From Bacteroidales bacterium (GTDB lineage Bacteria > Bacteroidota > Bacteroidia > Bacteroidales > UBA932), in contig SUYM01000002.1 of assembly GCA_015060455.1 (NCBI GenBank), forward strand, positions 1 through 64,000: 64,000 nt of DNA, given 5' to 3'. Positions 9,142-18,904 of the stretch are shown one piece after another (within the stretch, counting starts at the first letter, position 1; each line of letters begins with the position of its first letter). The translations under genes were made by a program, and so were the position numbers. Below the pieces are notes generated by a model. That model saw only the letters and a list, made by a program, of their open reading frames with translations. It had not been told where the DNA came from and ran no database searches.

Positions 9142-9160
9142 CCCATTAAATTTTAAGTAT

Positions 9161-10450
9161 ATGAAAAGAATTTTAACAATTTTCGCATCGGTTGCCATGA
9201 TAATGACAGCCGTCTCATGTGAGCCGGAGCAGACTCCGGAACTCAGTTTCGGAAAGAGCATCTACACTATGCTTGCCGATGAGCCTGTGACTGTGGATGT
9301 AGTGACCAACATCGCTCCATCAGCAGACCTTACAGTTGAACTTGCCTTTACAGGTGAGGCAGTTTTGGATGATGATTATTCTGTTTCTGCAACAAGTGTT
9401 GTCATTCCTGCAGGTCAGGTGAAGGGATCTTTTACCATTTCACCTCTCAACAACTTCGAGGCTGGAAAAAGTGTGATAGTCTCTGTCAAGGCTCTTCCTG
9501 CCGGTTACGTAGCCGGTAAGAACCCTACTGCAACTGTCACCATTGATGCCAAGGAAAAAATTTATTATTCATTTGCAGTTGCAACCGGAACAGTTGCTGA
9601 TGCCTACACAGTAAAACTTAATCTTACCGGTGCGGTCAGTGGTGCAGACTGGGTTGCTACTGCAGATATGGAGATTCCTTACGCTGTTACTCCTGCTCTG
9701 AGTTCTGCTCTTACAGCAGCAGATGACGCTTTTGTTGTGAAGAAGGGTGAAAACGTTGCAACTCTTGTGGTTAATGTAGGTGAGATCGAAGGCGATCATC
9801 AGAAGTTTGTCTTTACAGTTGACGCTGACAAGGCTGGCGAAAGATTTATGGCAGGAACAAATGTTTCAACAGAACTTACGGTTTGTGGTGCTATGAAACT
9901 TTCTAATCTTGTAGGAACCTGGGAGTTTGCTGAAACTCTTGACCTTGAGGAACTGGAATTGTGGTTTATGGAAATGGAGGACGATCCAGAACTTCTTCCA
10001 ACACATAATGAAGGCTTCAAGTTCACTATTTCAGAGAAAGACGGAGTATATACTTTGACTCCTTCAGCTGAAGGCGACTGGGCAAAATATTTCAAGGAAT
10101 GTCAGATAGATTATTGTGCTCCAATCGAGGATAATATATGTTCGGAAGGATCCGTTACCGGACCTTATACAACTCTTGAAAATCAGATGTTTGTCGCTGA
10201 AGCAGATGGTGTGGCTGAACTTACATATACATGGTTCTCCCTGTCTTCAGTATATAGAAACTTTGACGGAAACGCTGACGCAACAGGTGCTGGCGCTATA
10301 GCAATCGCCAATGATGCAGAAGGCAATCTTATCATCCTGATCAAGGACTATGATCAGCCGCCGTTCGGTGAAATGTGGTGGGATCCGGGATATGATCCTG
10401 ACATGTTCTCGTTTGCTTCTCGCTTCACAAAAGTGACTGCTGCTGAGTAA
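9161..10450 (+). CDS. Lipoprotein with Calx-beta-like domain (SusC/SusD locus 1)
   Basis: A 429-residue lipoprotein with signal MKRILTIFASVAMIMTAVSC (lipobox AVSC). Residues about 25-125 look like a Calx-beta or related Ig-like fold: the run DDDYSVSATSVVIPAGQ, then GSFTISPLNNF, is the usual middle of that domain. A second similar domain follows to about residue 245, then a distinct C-terminal part rich in Trp and Asp (from about 250, GTWEFAETLDLEELELWFM). It is the last gene of the locus and is probably exposed on the cell surface as a ligand-binding helper next to SusD, as in other SusC/SusD loci; its ligand is unknown. A twin hairpin follows 24 bases after the stop. Confidence 0.8.
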   Translation: MKRILTIFASVAMIMTAVSCEPEQTPELSFGKSIYTMLADEPVTVDVVTNIAPSADLTVELAFTGEAVLDDDYSVSATSVVIPAGQVKGSFTISPLNNFEAGKSVIVSVKALPAGYVAGKNPTATVTIDAKEKIYYSFAVATGTVADAYTVKLNLTGAVSGADWVATADMEIPYAVTPALSSALTAADDAFVVKKGENVATLVVNVGEIEGDHQKFVFTVDADKAGERFMAGTNVSTELTVCGAMKLSNLVGTWEFAETLDLEELELWFMEMEDDPELLPTHNEGFKFTISEKDGVYTLTPSAEGDWAKYFKECQIDYCAPIEDNICSEGSVTGPYTTLENQMFVAEADGVAELTYTWFSLSSVYRNFDGNADATGAGAIAIANDAEGNLIILIKDYDQPPFGEMWWDPGYDPDMFSFASRFTKVTAAE

Positions 10451-10474
10451 TAATTACTGAAAAAATTTTTAGGT

Positions 10475-10562
10475 ACCTGCTACACTTTCGCTATGAAAAC
10501 GTAGCAGGTACCCTGTTTTTTCCTACCATCTGCTACACTTTTGCCATGAAAACGTAGCAGGT
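10475..10562. repeat. Twin-hairpin intergenic element (copy 2), between convergent genes
   Basis: ACCTGCTAC (10475-10483) pairs perfectly with GTAGCAGGT (10501-10509), and a second hairpin of the same kind pairs with GTAGCAGGT at 10554-10562. The two hairpins are again 53 bp apart, and the loops ACTTTCGCTATGAAAAC and ACTTTTGCCATGAAAAC match copy 1 at 729-816. Lying between a plus-strand and a minus-strand 3' end, it may also act as a bidirectional terminator. Confidence 0.8.
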
Positions 10563-10577
10563 GTAAAGTGACGAACT

Positions 10578-11465
10578 TTAAAGTATATTCAGACTCTGTT
10601 CCTTGATCTTCTCCAGTTCGTCCTTCATCTTGACGACGATTTTCTGGATCTCTGTATGGTTGGCCTTTGAACCTGTAGTGTTGATCTCACGTCCCATCTC
10701 CTGCGCGATGAAACCGAGTTTCTTTCCCGGATTTGGTTCATTCTCAATAGTGTCGAGGAAATATCTGCAATGCTGTCTGAGTCGCACCCTCTCCTCATTG
10801 ATATCGAGTTTCTCCATGTAGAATATCATCTCCTGCTCCAGACGACTCTGGTCAGGTTCTGCCTTCAGTTCTGCAAACCGGGACAAAATTTTTTCCCTTA
10901 TGGCATCGACTCTTTCTTTCTCGTAGGTCTCCACTTCGGCAGAATATTCAAGAATCTTCTCAACCTTTGAAATCACGTCCTTGCGCAGAATCTCTCCCTC
11001 CTGTGCCCTGAAGGCATTAATGTTTGCGAGAGCCTCATCGACGCAGGCTTCAACCTCTGGCCAGTTCTCGTCAGTGATCACCTCCTGCTTCTTTGCGTCC
11101 ATGACCTCAGGCATACGCAGAATCATGGCAAGCAGGTCGTTAGGATTCGAAGAATTAAGCGAGTCCGCTCCGACCCTCTGGCCTAACTCACACAACTGCT
11201 GGTAGTATTCCATTGCAAGGTCCATATTGATCTTCTTCGCAGAATCAGCAGCATTAGGCTCCCAGGTTATGAAAAAATCAATGTTGCCTCTGGTCAGTTC
11301 AGCGGCAATTTTCTGGCGAATGACCATTTCCTTGTCCTTTGGCAGCATTGAAGTCTTGATACCGATGTCTGCTGTCTTTCCGTTAAGAGAACGGACCTCT
11401 ACTGTTATCTTTCCTGTTTCCAGCATGGCTTCAGCCTTGCCGTATCCTGTCATTGACTTGATCAT
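10578..11465 (-). CDS. yicC: YicC/YloC-family endoribonuclease
   Basis: A 295-residue protein of the YicC family, recently described as an RNase in enteric bacteria and conserved widely in bacteria. The start is placed at MIKSMTGYGKAE (11465), since SMTGYG is the invariant family N-terminus; the open frame extends further upstream, across the divergent glnS start region, without such features. The C-terminal family block is intact (GKKLGFIAQEMGREINTTGSK followed by NHTEIQKIVVKMKDELEKI). It is divergent from glnS and convergent with SusC/SusD locus 1. Confidence 0.92.
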   Translation of the reverse strand: MIKSMTGYGKAEAMLETGKITVEVRSLNGKTADIGIKTSMLPKDKEMVIRQKIAAELTRGNIDFFITWEPNAADSAKKINMDLAMEYYQQLCELGQRVGADSLNSSNPNDLLAMILRMPEVMDAKKQEVITDENWPEVEACVDEALANINAFRAQEGEILRKDVISKVEKILEYSAEVETYEKERVDAIREKILSRFAELKAEPDQSRLEQEMIFYMEKLDINEERVRLRQHCRYFLDTIENEPNPGKKLGFIAQEMGREINTTGSKANHTEIQKIVVKMKDELEKIKEQSLNIL

Positions 11466-11547
11466 AATGCTAAAAATCTGAGTTGAGAGCGCAAAAATAC
11501 TGAAAAATCCGTATATTCGCAGGATTTTATGCAAATTCATCATCGAT

Positions 11548-13218
11548 ATGGAAGAGTTAAATAAAGAACTTAACGAAACTAAGACTCTCAATTTTCTGGA
11601 AGAAATCATTGAGGCAGACCTTGCAAGCGGAAAGTGCGACAGCATCATGACCCGTTTCCCGCCTGAGCCTAACGGCTACCTGCATATCGGTCATGCCAAA
11701 AGTATATGCATCAACTTTGGTCTTGCCAAGAAATATGGCGGAAAGACCAATTTGAGATTTGATGACACCAATCCTGTCAAGGAAGATACAGAGTACGTTG
11801 ACTCCATCAAGGAAGATATCAAGTGGCTCGGTTTTGAATGGGAAAATGAAAGGTACGCTTCCGACTACTTTGACCAACTTTACGAGTGGGCTGAAGAACT
11901 GATAAAGAAGGGTCTGGCATACGTTGATGACCAGACTCAGGAAGAGATCAGACAGAACAGGGGTACAGTGCAGGTTCCCGGAACCGAGAGTCCGTACCGT
12001 AACCGCAGTGTAGAGGAAAACCTCACTCTCTTCCGTGAGATGAGGGACGGCAAGTATGCAGAGGGGGAGAAAGTACTCCGTGCCAAGATAGATATGGCTC
12101 ACCCTAACATGCTTTTCCGTGACCCTCTGATGTACCGTATCATTCATGCCGACCACCACAGGACCGGCAGCAAGTGGTGCATTTATCCGATGTACGACTA
12201 TGCACACGGTCAGTCTGACAGTATAGAGAATATCACTCATTCCATCTGTACGCTCGAGTTTGACGTCCATCGTCCTCTTTATGACTGGTTCATTGAGAAA
12301 CTCGGTATTTTCCCTTCTCACCAGCATGAGTTCGCCAGACTCAACCTTACATATACGGTCATGTCAAAGCGTAAACTCCTCGAACTTGTAAAGAACAATT
12401 TCGTCAGCGGCTGGGATGACCCTCGTATGCCGACCATCTGCGGTATCCGTCGTAGGGGCTACACGCCTGAGTCGATCCGTATGTTCGCCGAGAAGGTGGG
12501 TGTGGCAAAGCGTGAGCAGCTTATCGACCTTCAACTTATGGAATGGTGCGTGCGTCAGGATCTTAATGAACGCTCGAACCGTTATATGGTGGTTCAGGAT
12601 CCGGTGAAACTTACCATCACCAACTGGGAGAAAGGCAAGGTGGAATGGTTCGATGCTCCTCTTAACCCGGCAGATCCGGAAGGACCATCACGCAAGGTTC
12701 CGTTCACCGGTGAGGTCTATATCGAGAGAAACGACTTTATGGAGGAGCCTCCTAAGAAATATTTCCGTCTCAAACCGGACGGGGAGGTAAGGCTCAAATA
12801 TACATATATAATAAAGTGTCAGGAAGTGGTGAAGGATGCCGAGGGCAATATCGTAGAGATAAAGTGTACTTACGATCCGACCTCGAAGCCTGGGGCAGGA
12901 GAGTGGCGCTCGGTCAAGGGAACAATCCATTGGGTTTCCACAGATCATGCGAAGGAAATCGAACTCAGACTTTACGACAAACTCTTCACCGAGGCTCAGA
13001 TGGGACAGATTCCTGAGGGAGAGGACTACAAGAACTACCTCAATCCTGAGTCGCTGGTTGTTGGAAAGGGATATGCCGAACCTGCGCTTCTGGAAGATAT
13101 ATCAGGCATCGCAGTCCAGTTCGAGCGAGTGGGATATTTCTACAAGGATCCGGACAGCACGCCGCAGCACTTTGTCTTCAACAAGACCACAGCCTTGAAA
13201 GACAGTTTCAAGTTTTAG
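11548..13218 (+). CDS. glnS: Glutaminyl-tRNA synthetase
   Basis: A 556-residue class I aminoacyl-tRNA synthetase that charges tRNA-Gln with glutamine. The HIGH motif lies in PPEPNGYLHIGHAKS (HIGH at 46-49) and the KMSKS equivalent is VMSKRKL. The following RGYTPESIR and the two C-terminal anticodon-binding beta-barrels (from about residue 340) are all present, and the length matches the bacterial GlnRS norm. The N-terminal MEELNKELNETKTLNFLEE leads directly into the catalytic domain. A TATATTCG sequence at about 11512 resembles a -7 box. The ABC operon starts 96 bases downstream and may be partly co-transcribed. Confidence 0.96.
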   Translation: MEELNKELNETKTLNFLEEIIEADLASGKCDSIMTRFPPEPNGYLHIGHAKSICINFGLAKKYGGKTNLRFDDTNPVKEDTEYVDSIKEDIKWLGFEWENERYASDYFDQLYEWAEELIKKGLAYVDDQTQEEIRQNRGTVQVPGTESPYRNRSVEENLTLFREMRDGKYAEGEKVLRAKIDMAHPNMLFRDPLMYRIIHADHHRTGSKWCIYPMYDYAHGQSDSIENITHSICTLEFDVHRPLYDWFIEKLGIFPSHQHEFARLNLTYTVMSKRKLLELVKNNFVSGWDDPRMPTICGIRRRGYTPESIRMFAEKVGVAKREQLIDLQLMEWCVRQDLNERSNRYMVVQDPVKLTITNWEKGKVEWFDAPLNPADPEGPSRKVPFTGEVYIERNDFMEEPPKKYFRLKPDGEVRLKYTYIIKCQEVVKDAEGNIVEIKCTYDPTSKPGAGEWRSVKGTIHWVSTDHAKEIELRLYDKLFTEAQMGQIPEGEDYKNYLNPESLVVGKGYAEPALLEDISGIAVQFERVGYFYKDPDSTPQHFVFNKTTALKDSFKF

Positions 13219-13314
13219 AATAACACGAAAACAAGACCATACCTCCGCGCCACCATTTGATGACACGGAGATATGTCGTAATAAGGGGATATAGGAAAAA
13301 TAAATAATAACGCT

Positions 13315-14250
13315 ATGAATCAGAGTATTGTCAAAGTTGAAAATCTGTCACACAAGTACAGCGTACAGTGGGCTGTGCGTGACATCAATTTCGAGATCAG
13401 CCAGACCGGTATCGTGGGTCTTCTCGGCTCGAACGGAGCAGGAAAATCTACAATCATGAACATCATCTGCGGAGTGCTTTCGCAGACAGAGGGTGACGTG
13501 TATATCAACGGCATCAACCTTCGTGAGAACCCTGTTGCCGCAAAGCAGAACATAGGTTTTCTCCCGCAGAAACCACCTCTTTACGGCGACCTTACAGTCG
13601 ATGAGTATCTGACATACGCTGCCCAACTCCGTCAGATGGAACCGGCAGAAATTCCTGCTGCCCTTGAAACAGCAAAGGAAAAGTGTGGCATCTCGCATTT
13701 CAGCAAGAGACTCATAAAGAACCTCTCAGGAGGATATCAGCAGCGTGTGGGTATCGCCCAGGCCATAATCCATAATCCGAAACTTGTGGTCATGGACGAA
13801 CCGACAAACGGTCTTGACCCTAACCAGATTCTCGACGTGCGCAGCCTTATCAAGGATATAGCAAAGGACAGGGCAGTGCTTATCTCGACTCACATCCTTT
13901 CCGAGGTACAGGCTACTTGTGACCGTATCATGATGATCGAGCATGGCTCAGTGGTGTTCAGCGGTACAATCGATGATTTCGACAACTATATCGAGCCGGA
14001 TACATTCGTGATGACTCTCTCGCACGCACCGCTTGAAGAGGAACTCATGGCTGTTGCAGGTGTGACTGATGTCAAGCCTATATCGGAGTACAGTTCACGT
14101 TTCCGTGTATGGTTTGACGGAGACAGGGACACGCTTACCCGTATGGTTGATGCGAGCGTACGCAACGGCTGGGGTCTGAGCGAGATCCAGCTTGAGAAGA
14201 GTTCTATGAACGATGTGTTCGCACAACTTTCTGGTCGTAAGAACAAGTAA
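13315..14250 (+). CDS. gldA: ABC transporter ATPase, GldA type
   Basis: A 311-residue ABC ATPase. Walker A is GSNGAGKST (about 41-49), the signature is LSGGYQQRVGIAQ, Walker B is VVMDEPTNGLDP, and an H-loop follows in STHILSEV. The C-terminal 80 residues form the accessory domain found in GldA and other ABC-2 ATPases. In gliding Bacteroidota GldA works with GldF and GldG; here the next two genes encode fused GldF-GldG proteins, so this ATPase very likely energises them. Gliding itself is not implied, because non-gliding Bacteroidales carry the same set and no other gld or spr genes are present. The transported substrate is unknown. Confidence 0.88.
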   Translation: MNQSIVKVENLSHKYSVQWAVRDINFEISQTGIVGLLGSNGAGKSTIMNIICGVLSQTEGDVYINGINLRENPVAAKQNIGFLPQKPPLYGDLTVDEYLTYAAQLRQMEPAEIPAALETAKEKCGISHFSKRLIKNLSGGYQQRVGIAQAIIHNPKLVVMDEPTNGLDPNQILDVRSLIKDIAKDRAVLISTHILSEVQATCDRIMMIEHGSVVFSGTIDDFDNYIEPDTFVMTLSHAPLEEELMAVAGVTDVKPISEYSSRFRVWFDGDRDTLTRMVDASVRNGWGLSEIQLEKSSMNDVFAQLSGRKNK

Positions 14251-14258
14251 ATCCGCTG

Positions 14259-16562
14259 ATGATCATGAATAGAAGTGTAGTATTAAATATTGCCCGCACG
14301 GAGTTGAAGATGATCTTCACGACTCCTGTCGCGTGGATAATGCTGATGGTGTTCACAGTCTTGTGTGCCCTCTTCTTCACTGATGTATTCAGTATGTATG
14401 CTGAGGCTCAGGAGGCCGGTTCACATCTGTCGTTCATCACCAACGGCATGTTCAGTTCAGATTCATACGGATTGTTCCCGACGGTGAAGTTCTATCTGTT
14501 CCTGTTCATACCTCTTGTGTCGATGGGTATGATAAGCAGGGACCTCAGTACAGGTTCCATCAAACTCCTGTATTCATCGCCGATCAATGATACGCAGATA
14601 GTCATGGGTAAGTTCGTGGCCATGCTCGGTTACGGACTTGCAATGGTGGCCGTAGTCACTGCATTCACCCTCTTCGGCTGCTCGATGATCAACAATGTGG
14701 ATATGCCGCTTGTGCTTACCGGTATATTCGGCCTCTTCCTCCTGATCTGCGCATACTCTGCAATAGGTGTGTTCATGTCGTCCCTGACATCATATCAGGT
14801 GGTTGCAGCCCTTGCCACATTTGCCCTTCTTGCCGGTCTGAGCATGGTCAACAAACTTGCTCAGGATGTGATCTGGCTTCGTGACATAACTTGGTGGCTT
14901 TCAATAAGCGGACGTTGCGAGACCTTCATAGCGGGACTTATATGCAGCGAGGACCTGATATATTTCATCACAGTTACTGCACTCTTCCTCGTGCTTGCGA
15001 TTTTCCGCATATCGAACAAGAGACGCTCTCGCTCGGCAAAGGTGCGTTTTGCAGGATATTCTGCTGCGGTTCTTGTGACTGTGGCGATTGCCTTCCTTTC
15101 ATCAAGACCCCAACTCATGGGTTTCTATGATGTCACTGCGACAAAGTCAAATACGATAACCCGTCCAAGCCAGGAGGTCCTTTCCAAGATCGACGGCAAG
15201 GTGACAATGACCACCTACACCAATATCCTTGATGAGGAGGGCTTCTATCTTGGTATTCCGTCAAAGTTCAACAGCGACAAGGAATATTTCAAGCAGTATC
15301 TCCGCTTCAAGCCTGATATGAAGATAAAGTATGAGTATTACTGGGCAGATGCGGGCAGCAAGTCAGTATATCGTCGTTTCCCTAAACTTACAAATGAGGA
15401 AAGGGCAAGAAGGATTGCTGAAATCTATGAGATCAATTTCAAGATGTTCCAGACCCTTGAAGAGATCTCTCAGAAGAAGGATCTGAGCACTGAGGGATAT
15501 CGTCTTGTACGTGAAATCAAACTCGAAGACGGTCGCAGCACCTTCCTCCGTATATTCAACGACAGCAAGAGAATGCCTGAGGAGAAGGAGATCACCGCAG
15601 CATTCAAGCGTCTTGTCGAGGGCTCTGTGCCGGTGGCTTTCCTCACAGGACACGAGGAAAGAAGTGTCTATCGTCCGGGCGACAAGGATTATCTTATCTT
15701 TTCAAGCGACAAAGGTCAGCGACACTCGCTCATCAACAACGGATTTGACGTCATAGAACTTGATCTTACAAAGGATTGTCATATTCCTGACTCTATCCAG
15801 ATACTTGTAATCGCTGACCCAAGAAAAGCGTTTGCTGATGAGGAACTTGCTGAGATTCAGAGATATATCGACAGCGGACGCAATATGATTCTCTCTGCCG
15901 ATCCTGGTTCTCAGGCGAATGCAAACCAGGTGGCGGCAATGGTAGGAGGACGTTTTGTCAATGGTCGCATAGTTTCTGACATGGGTGACCTCCAGCAGGA
16001 CCTGGTTCTTGGTCGTGTGACAGCAAATGCAGCAAAGAAATATCCTGAGATGGAGGGCTTTGCCAACAAGATCACCATGCCGGGAACAGTGCAGGTGGCT
16101 GCAAGCCGTGACAAGGGTTTTGCTCCTCTGACAATTCTTGCAAGTGCAGACGGCAGTTGGAACGAAAGACAGACAACCGACTTTGTCAATACAACAGCAG
16201 AATTCGACCCTTCTACGGAAAAGAAAGGTGCCAAGTCTGTTGCTATCCAACTTACTCGTCCGATGGGTGAAAGGACCCAGAAGATTCTTCTTATGGGTGA
16301 TTCGGACTGTTTCAGCAACGGCGAACTCATGAAGCAGCGTTATCAGGTTCAATCAGCGAATTTCCCGTTCCTCTACCACACCTACAAGTGGATGTGTGAC
16401 GGCAAGTATCCGATCGAGACACCACGTGCTGCAAGCCGTGATACCTCTGTGAAGGCAAGCATCGAGATGCTTCCTTATGTGAAATGGGGATTTGCCGCTG
16501 TAATTCCTCTGATCATGCTGATTGCTGCAATCCTGATATTTGTTCGTAGAAAATCCAGATAA
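14259..16562 (+). CDS. GldF-GldG fusion: ABC-2 permease plus periplasmic GldG domain (paralogue 1)
   Basis: A 767-residue membrane protein. Residues 1-250 resemble GldF: six hydrophobic segments, with the ABC-2 permease pattern SMGMISRDLSTGSIKLLYSSP. A seventh segment (about 265-283) leads into a periplasmic GldG-like domain (about 290-730) containing SKIDGKVTMTTY, the GHEERSVY motif and a DSDCFSNGELM block; a final membrane anchor ends in FVRRKSR. Either ATG at 14259 or the in-frame ATG at 14265 (MNRSVV) could be used. It follows the ATPase by 8 bases and its stop overlaps the next start as TAATG. The neighbouring paralogue has the same layout, so the two probably form a heterodimeric permease. 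Confidence 0.87.
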   Translation: MIMNRSVVLNIARTELKMIFTTPVAWIMLMVFTVLCALFFTDVFSMYAEAQEAGSHLSFITNGMFSSDSYGLFPTVKFYLFLFIPLVSMGMISRDLSTGSIKLLYSSPINDTQIVMGKFVAMLGYGLAMVAVVTAFTLFGCSMINNVDMPLVLTGIFGLFLLICAYSAIGVFMSSLTSYQVVAALATFALLAGLSMVNKLAQDVIWLRDITWWLSISGRCETFIAGLICSEDLIYFITVTALFLVLAIFRISNKRRSRSAKVRFAGYSAAVLVTVAIAFLSSRPQLMGFYDVTATKSNTITRPSQEVLSKIDGKVTMTTYTNILDEEGFYLGIPSKFNSDKEYFKQYLRFKPDMKIKYEYYWADAGSKSVYRRFPKLTNEERARRIAEIYEINFKMFQTLEEISQKKDLSTEGYRLVREIKLEDGRSTFLRIFNDSKRMPEEKEITAAFKRLVEGSVPVAFLTGHEERSVYRPGDKDYLIFSSDKGQRHSLINNGFDVIELDLTKDCHIPDSIQILVIADPRKAFADEELAEIQRYIDSGRNMILSADPGSQANANQVAAMVGGRFVNGRIVSDMGDLQQDLVLGRVTANAAKKYPEMEGFANKITMPGTVQVAASRDKGFAPLTILASADGSWNERQTTDFVNTTAEFDPSTEKKGAKSVAIQLTRPMGERTQKILLMGDSDCFSNGELMKQRYQVQSANFPFLYHTYKWMCDGKYPIETPRAASRDTSVKASIEMLPYVKWGFAAVIPLIMLIAAILIFVRRKSR

Positions 16563-18904
16563 TGATGAAAACGATATATAATATAGCAAAGAACGAGTTG
16601 CGTCAACTCTTCTATTCTCCGATTGCCTGGATCCTGCTCGTGATATTCTTCGTGCAGTGCGGTGCGGCATTCTCCGAGGTGATGAGCATGCTCCTGCGTG
16701 TGAAACTCCTTGGTCATGGATTGTCAGTTGTCACCAACCAGATATTCATCGACAATTGGAATGGAGTGTTCCCTAATATTCAGGGATACCTGTTCATATA
16801 CATTCCTCTGCTCACAATGGGCATTATGAGCAGGGAGAAGACCACAGGCACTGACCGCCTTCTTCTTTCTTCACCTGTCTCAGAGACACAGATCGTGCTC
16901 GGAAAGTTCCTCTCCATGGTGTTCTACGGATTCATCATGCTTTCAGGACTTCTTATTCAGGCGCTTCTGTGCTGTGTTGTAGTGAAGGACATAGATGCAG
17001 GTCCGGTCTTTTCAGGACTTCTGGGACTTTATCTCCTGCTCCTCGCTTATTCTGCCATAGGTATCTTCATGTCGTCTCTGACAAGATACCAGATCATTGC
17101 AGCCGTAGGTACTATCGCCGCCCTGTTCGGACTCAATTACCTTACAACAGTGGGTCAGGGTATCCCTGTTGTCAGGGAGATCGCCTTCTGGGTGGGAATC
17201 TCCGGTCGTGCAAGCACATTCATCCGTGGTATGATATGCAGCGAGGATGTGATCTATTTCCTCACAATCATCGCCCTTTTCCTCTCCCTTACTATTCTTC
17301 GTCTCCAGGGCGAGGCTGTCAGAAGTACACGCAAGGTGATGACCCTCAAATACATAGCGGTCATTGTGCTGTTCTGTGGTATCGGCTTTGCCAGTTCAAG
17401 ACCTGTATTCAAGTTCTATCTTGACACCACCCGTACCAAGTCAAACACCCTGACTGTCGAGAGTCAGAAGGTAATGGAGAAACTTGATGGACCGATGACC
17501 ATCACCACGTATGTCAACCTTCTTGGAAACGATATGTATAACGGTCTTCCGAGAAATTACACACGTGACGTATCACGTTTCGACTGGTACACCCGTTTCA
17601 AGCCGGAGATAAAGATGAAGTATGTATATTACTGGCATCCTTCACAGAGTTATCCGATAAACAACAAGAAATTCGAGGGTCTTGATTCGCTTCAGAAGGC
17701 TGAGAAGATGGCCAAGATACATAAGGTTGATTTCGACAAGTTCCTTTCGCCGGATCAGATGGCCGATATGATTGCCGAACTTGACCTTCAGACAGAGGAT
17801 TTCCGCTTCCTCAGGGTTATCGAGGGAGGTCCTCATGGAAGGACAGCAAGGCTCCGTATATATGAGGATAACGAAAGGCATCCGGGTGAAAGGGAGATTA
17901 CGGCCGCAATGAAGAGGCTCTATGAGGATGTACCTAAGGTCGGAGTGCTTTACGGACACGACGAAAGGGATATCTTCAATATCGGAGACAAGGGATATTT
18001 TACCTTTGCAAGCAGTTATGTCTTCCGTCATGCCCTTGTGAATCAGGGATTTGACGTGGAGATGGTATCCCTTGCAGAGGCAGATGTTCCCGAGGATATC
18101 TCAATTCTTCTCATAGCAGATCCCAAGAGTCATTATACTGCTGAGGAACTTGCGAGAATAGAGAAATATATAGAGAACGGCGGAAACCTCTTCATCGCTG
18201 CCAAACCGTATAACAGACAGTACATAACTCCTGTAATGGAGATGACCGGACTTGATTTCATGGACGGTATCCTGGTTCAGGAGAGCAAGTTGTATGCTCA
18301 GGATCTGATTGTCGGTGATATCTCGAAGCAGGCTGATCTTGTAAGTCCGGGCTATGCGATGTACCGCCTCAAAAAGAACAAGGTTGCCGGTCTGAGCACC
18401 ATGGGTATCATTACGGATGGAGCCGCAGAAAAAGGTTTCAATGTGCTCGAAATCTCAACGACAGACTCGCTTGTCACGGATTCCACAAGAGTGTGGAATG
18501 AACTCCAGGTCGTTGATTTTGAGAACAATAAGGCAACTTTCGACCCTGCAACCGGCGAAAGACTTCTCAAAAAGCAGCCGATTGCTGTTGCCCTTGACCG
18601 TATGGTGGGTCAGAAGAAGCAGAGCATTGTTGTGATAGGAAACGCGGACATGATTGCAAACGGTGAACTGATGATGAACAGGACAGGTATTCCTGCGGCG
18701 AACTATTGCCTTATCTCAGAGTCGTTCCACTATCTTACAGACGGCAATTTCCCTATCTATGCTGGCCGTCCTGCAAGCCCTGATACAGACATATACCTCA
18801 AACAGGGTGCAAAGGATTGGATAAAATGGATATTCAATGGAATACTTCCGGGTATCATAGCCTTGCTCGGTATCTTTATTCTTATACGTAGAAAGAGCAG
18901 ATAA
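16562..18904 (+). CDS. GldF-GldG fusion: ABC-2 permease plus periplasmic GldG domain (paralogue 2)
   Basis: A 780-residue paralogue of the preceding protein with the same arrangement: N-terminal ABC-2 permease (TMGIMSREKTTGTDRLLLSSP), internal membrane segment near 265-285, periplasmic GldG-like domain with YGHDERDIF and VIGNADMIANGELM, and a C-terminal anchor ending IRRKSR. The two align along their whole length, for example SEDLIYFITV against SEDVIYFLTI, so they arose by tandem duplication of an already fused gene. The start overlaps the upstream stop, and its own stop overlaps the next start (TAATG). MKTIYN at 16565 is an alternative start. Confidence 0.87.
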   Translation: MMKTIYNIAKNELRQLFYSPIAWILLVIFFVQCGAAFSEVMSMLLRVKLLGHGLSVVTNQIFIDNWNGVFPNIQGYLFIYIPLLTMGIMSREKTTGTDRLLLSSPVSETQIVLGKFLSMVFYGFIMLSGLLIQALLCCVVVKDIDAGPVFSGLLGLYLLLLAYSAIGIFMSSLTRYQIIAAVGTIAALFGLNYLTTVGQGIPVVREIAFWVGISGRASTFIRGMICSEDVIYFLTIIALFLSLTILRLQGEAVRSTRKVMTLKYIAVIVLFCGIGFASSRPVFKFYLDTTRTKSNTLTVESQKVMEKLDGPMTITTYVNLLGNDMYNGLPRNYTRDVSRFDWYTRFKPEIKMKYVYYWHPSQSYPINNKKFEGLDSLQKAEKMAKIHKVDFDKFLSPDQMADMIAELDLQTEDFRFLRVIEGGPHGRTARLRIYEDNERHPGEREITAAMKRLYEDVPKVGVLYGHDERDIFNIGDKGYFTFASSYVFRHALVNQGFDVEMVSLAEADVPEDISILLIADPKSHYTAEELARIEKYIENGGNLFIAAKPYNRQYITPVMEMTGLDFMDGILVQESKLYAQDLIVGDISKQADLVSPGYAMYRLKKNKVAGLSTMGIITDGAAEKGFNVLEISTTDSLVTDSTRVWNELQVVDFENNKATFDPATGERLLKKQPIAVALDRMVGQKKQSIVVIGNADMIANGELMMNRTGIPAANYCLISESFHYLTDGNFPIYAGRPASPDTDIYLKQGAKDWIKWIFNGILPGIIALLGIFILIRRKSR

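Noticed and set aside
11557..12327. Open frame of 256 codons antisense to glnS
   Set aside because: Shadow of the conserved synthetase reading frame; no motif of its own.
13315..18904. Gliding motility locus
   Set aside because: Only gldA/gldF/gldG-type genes are present; none of the gldK-N, sprA, sprE or sprT genes needed for gliding or type 9 secretion were seen.
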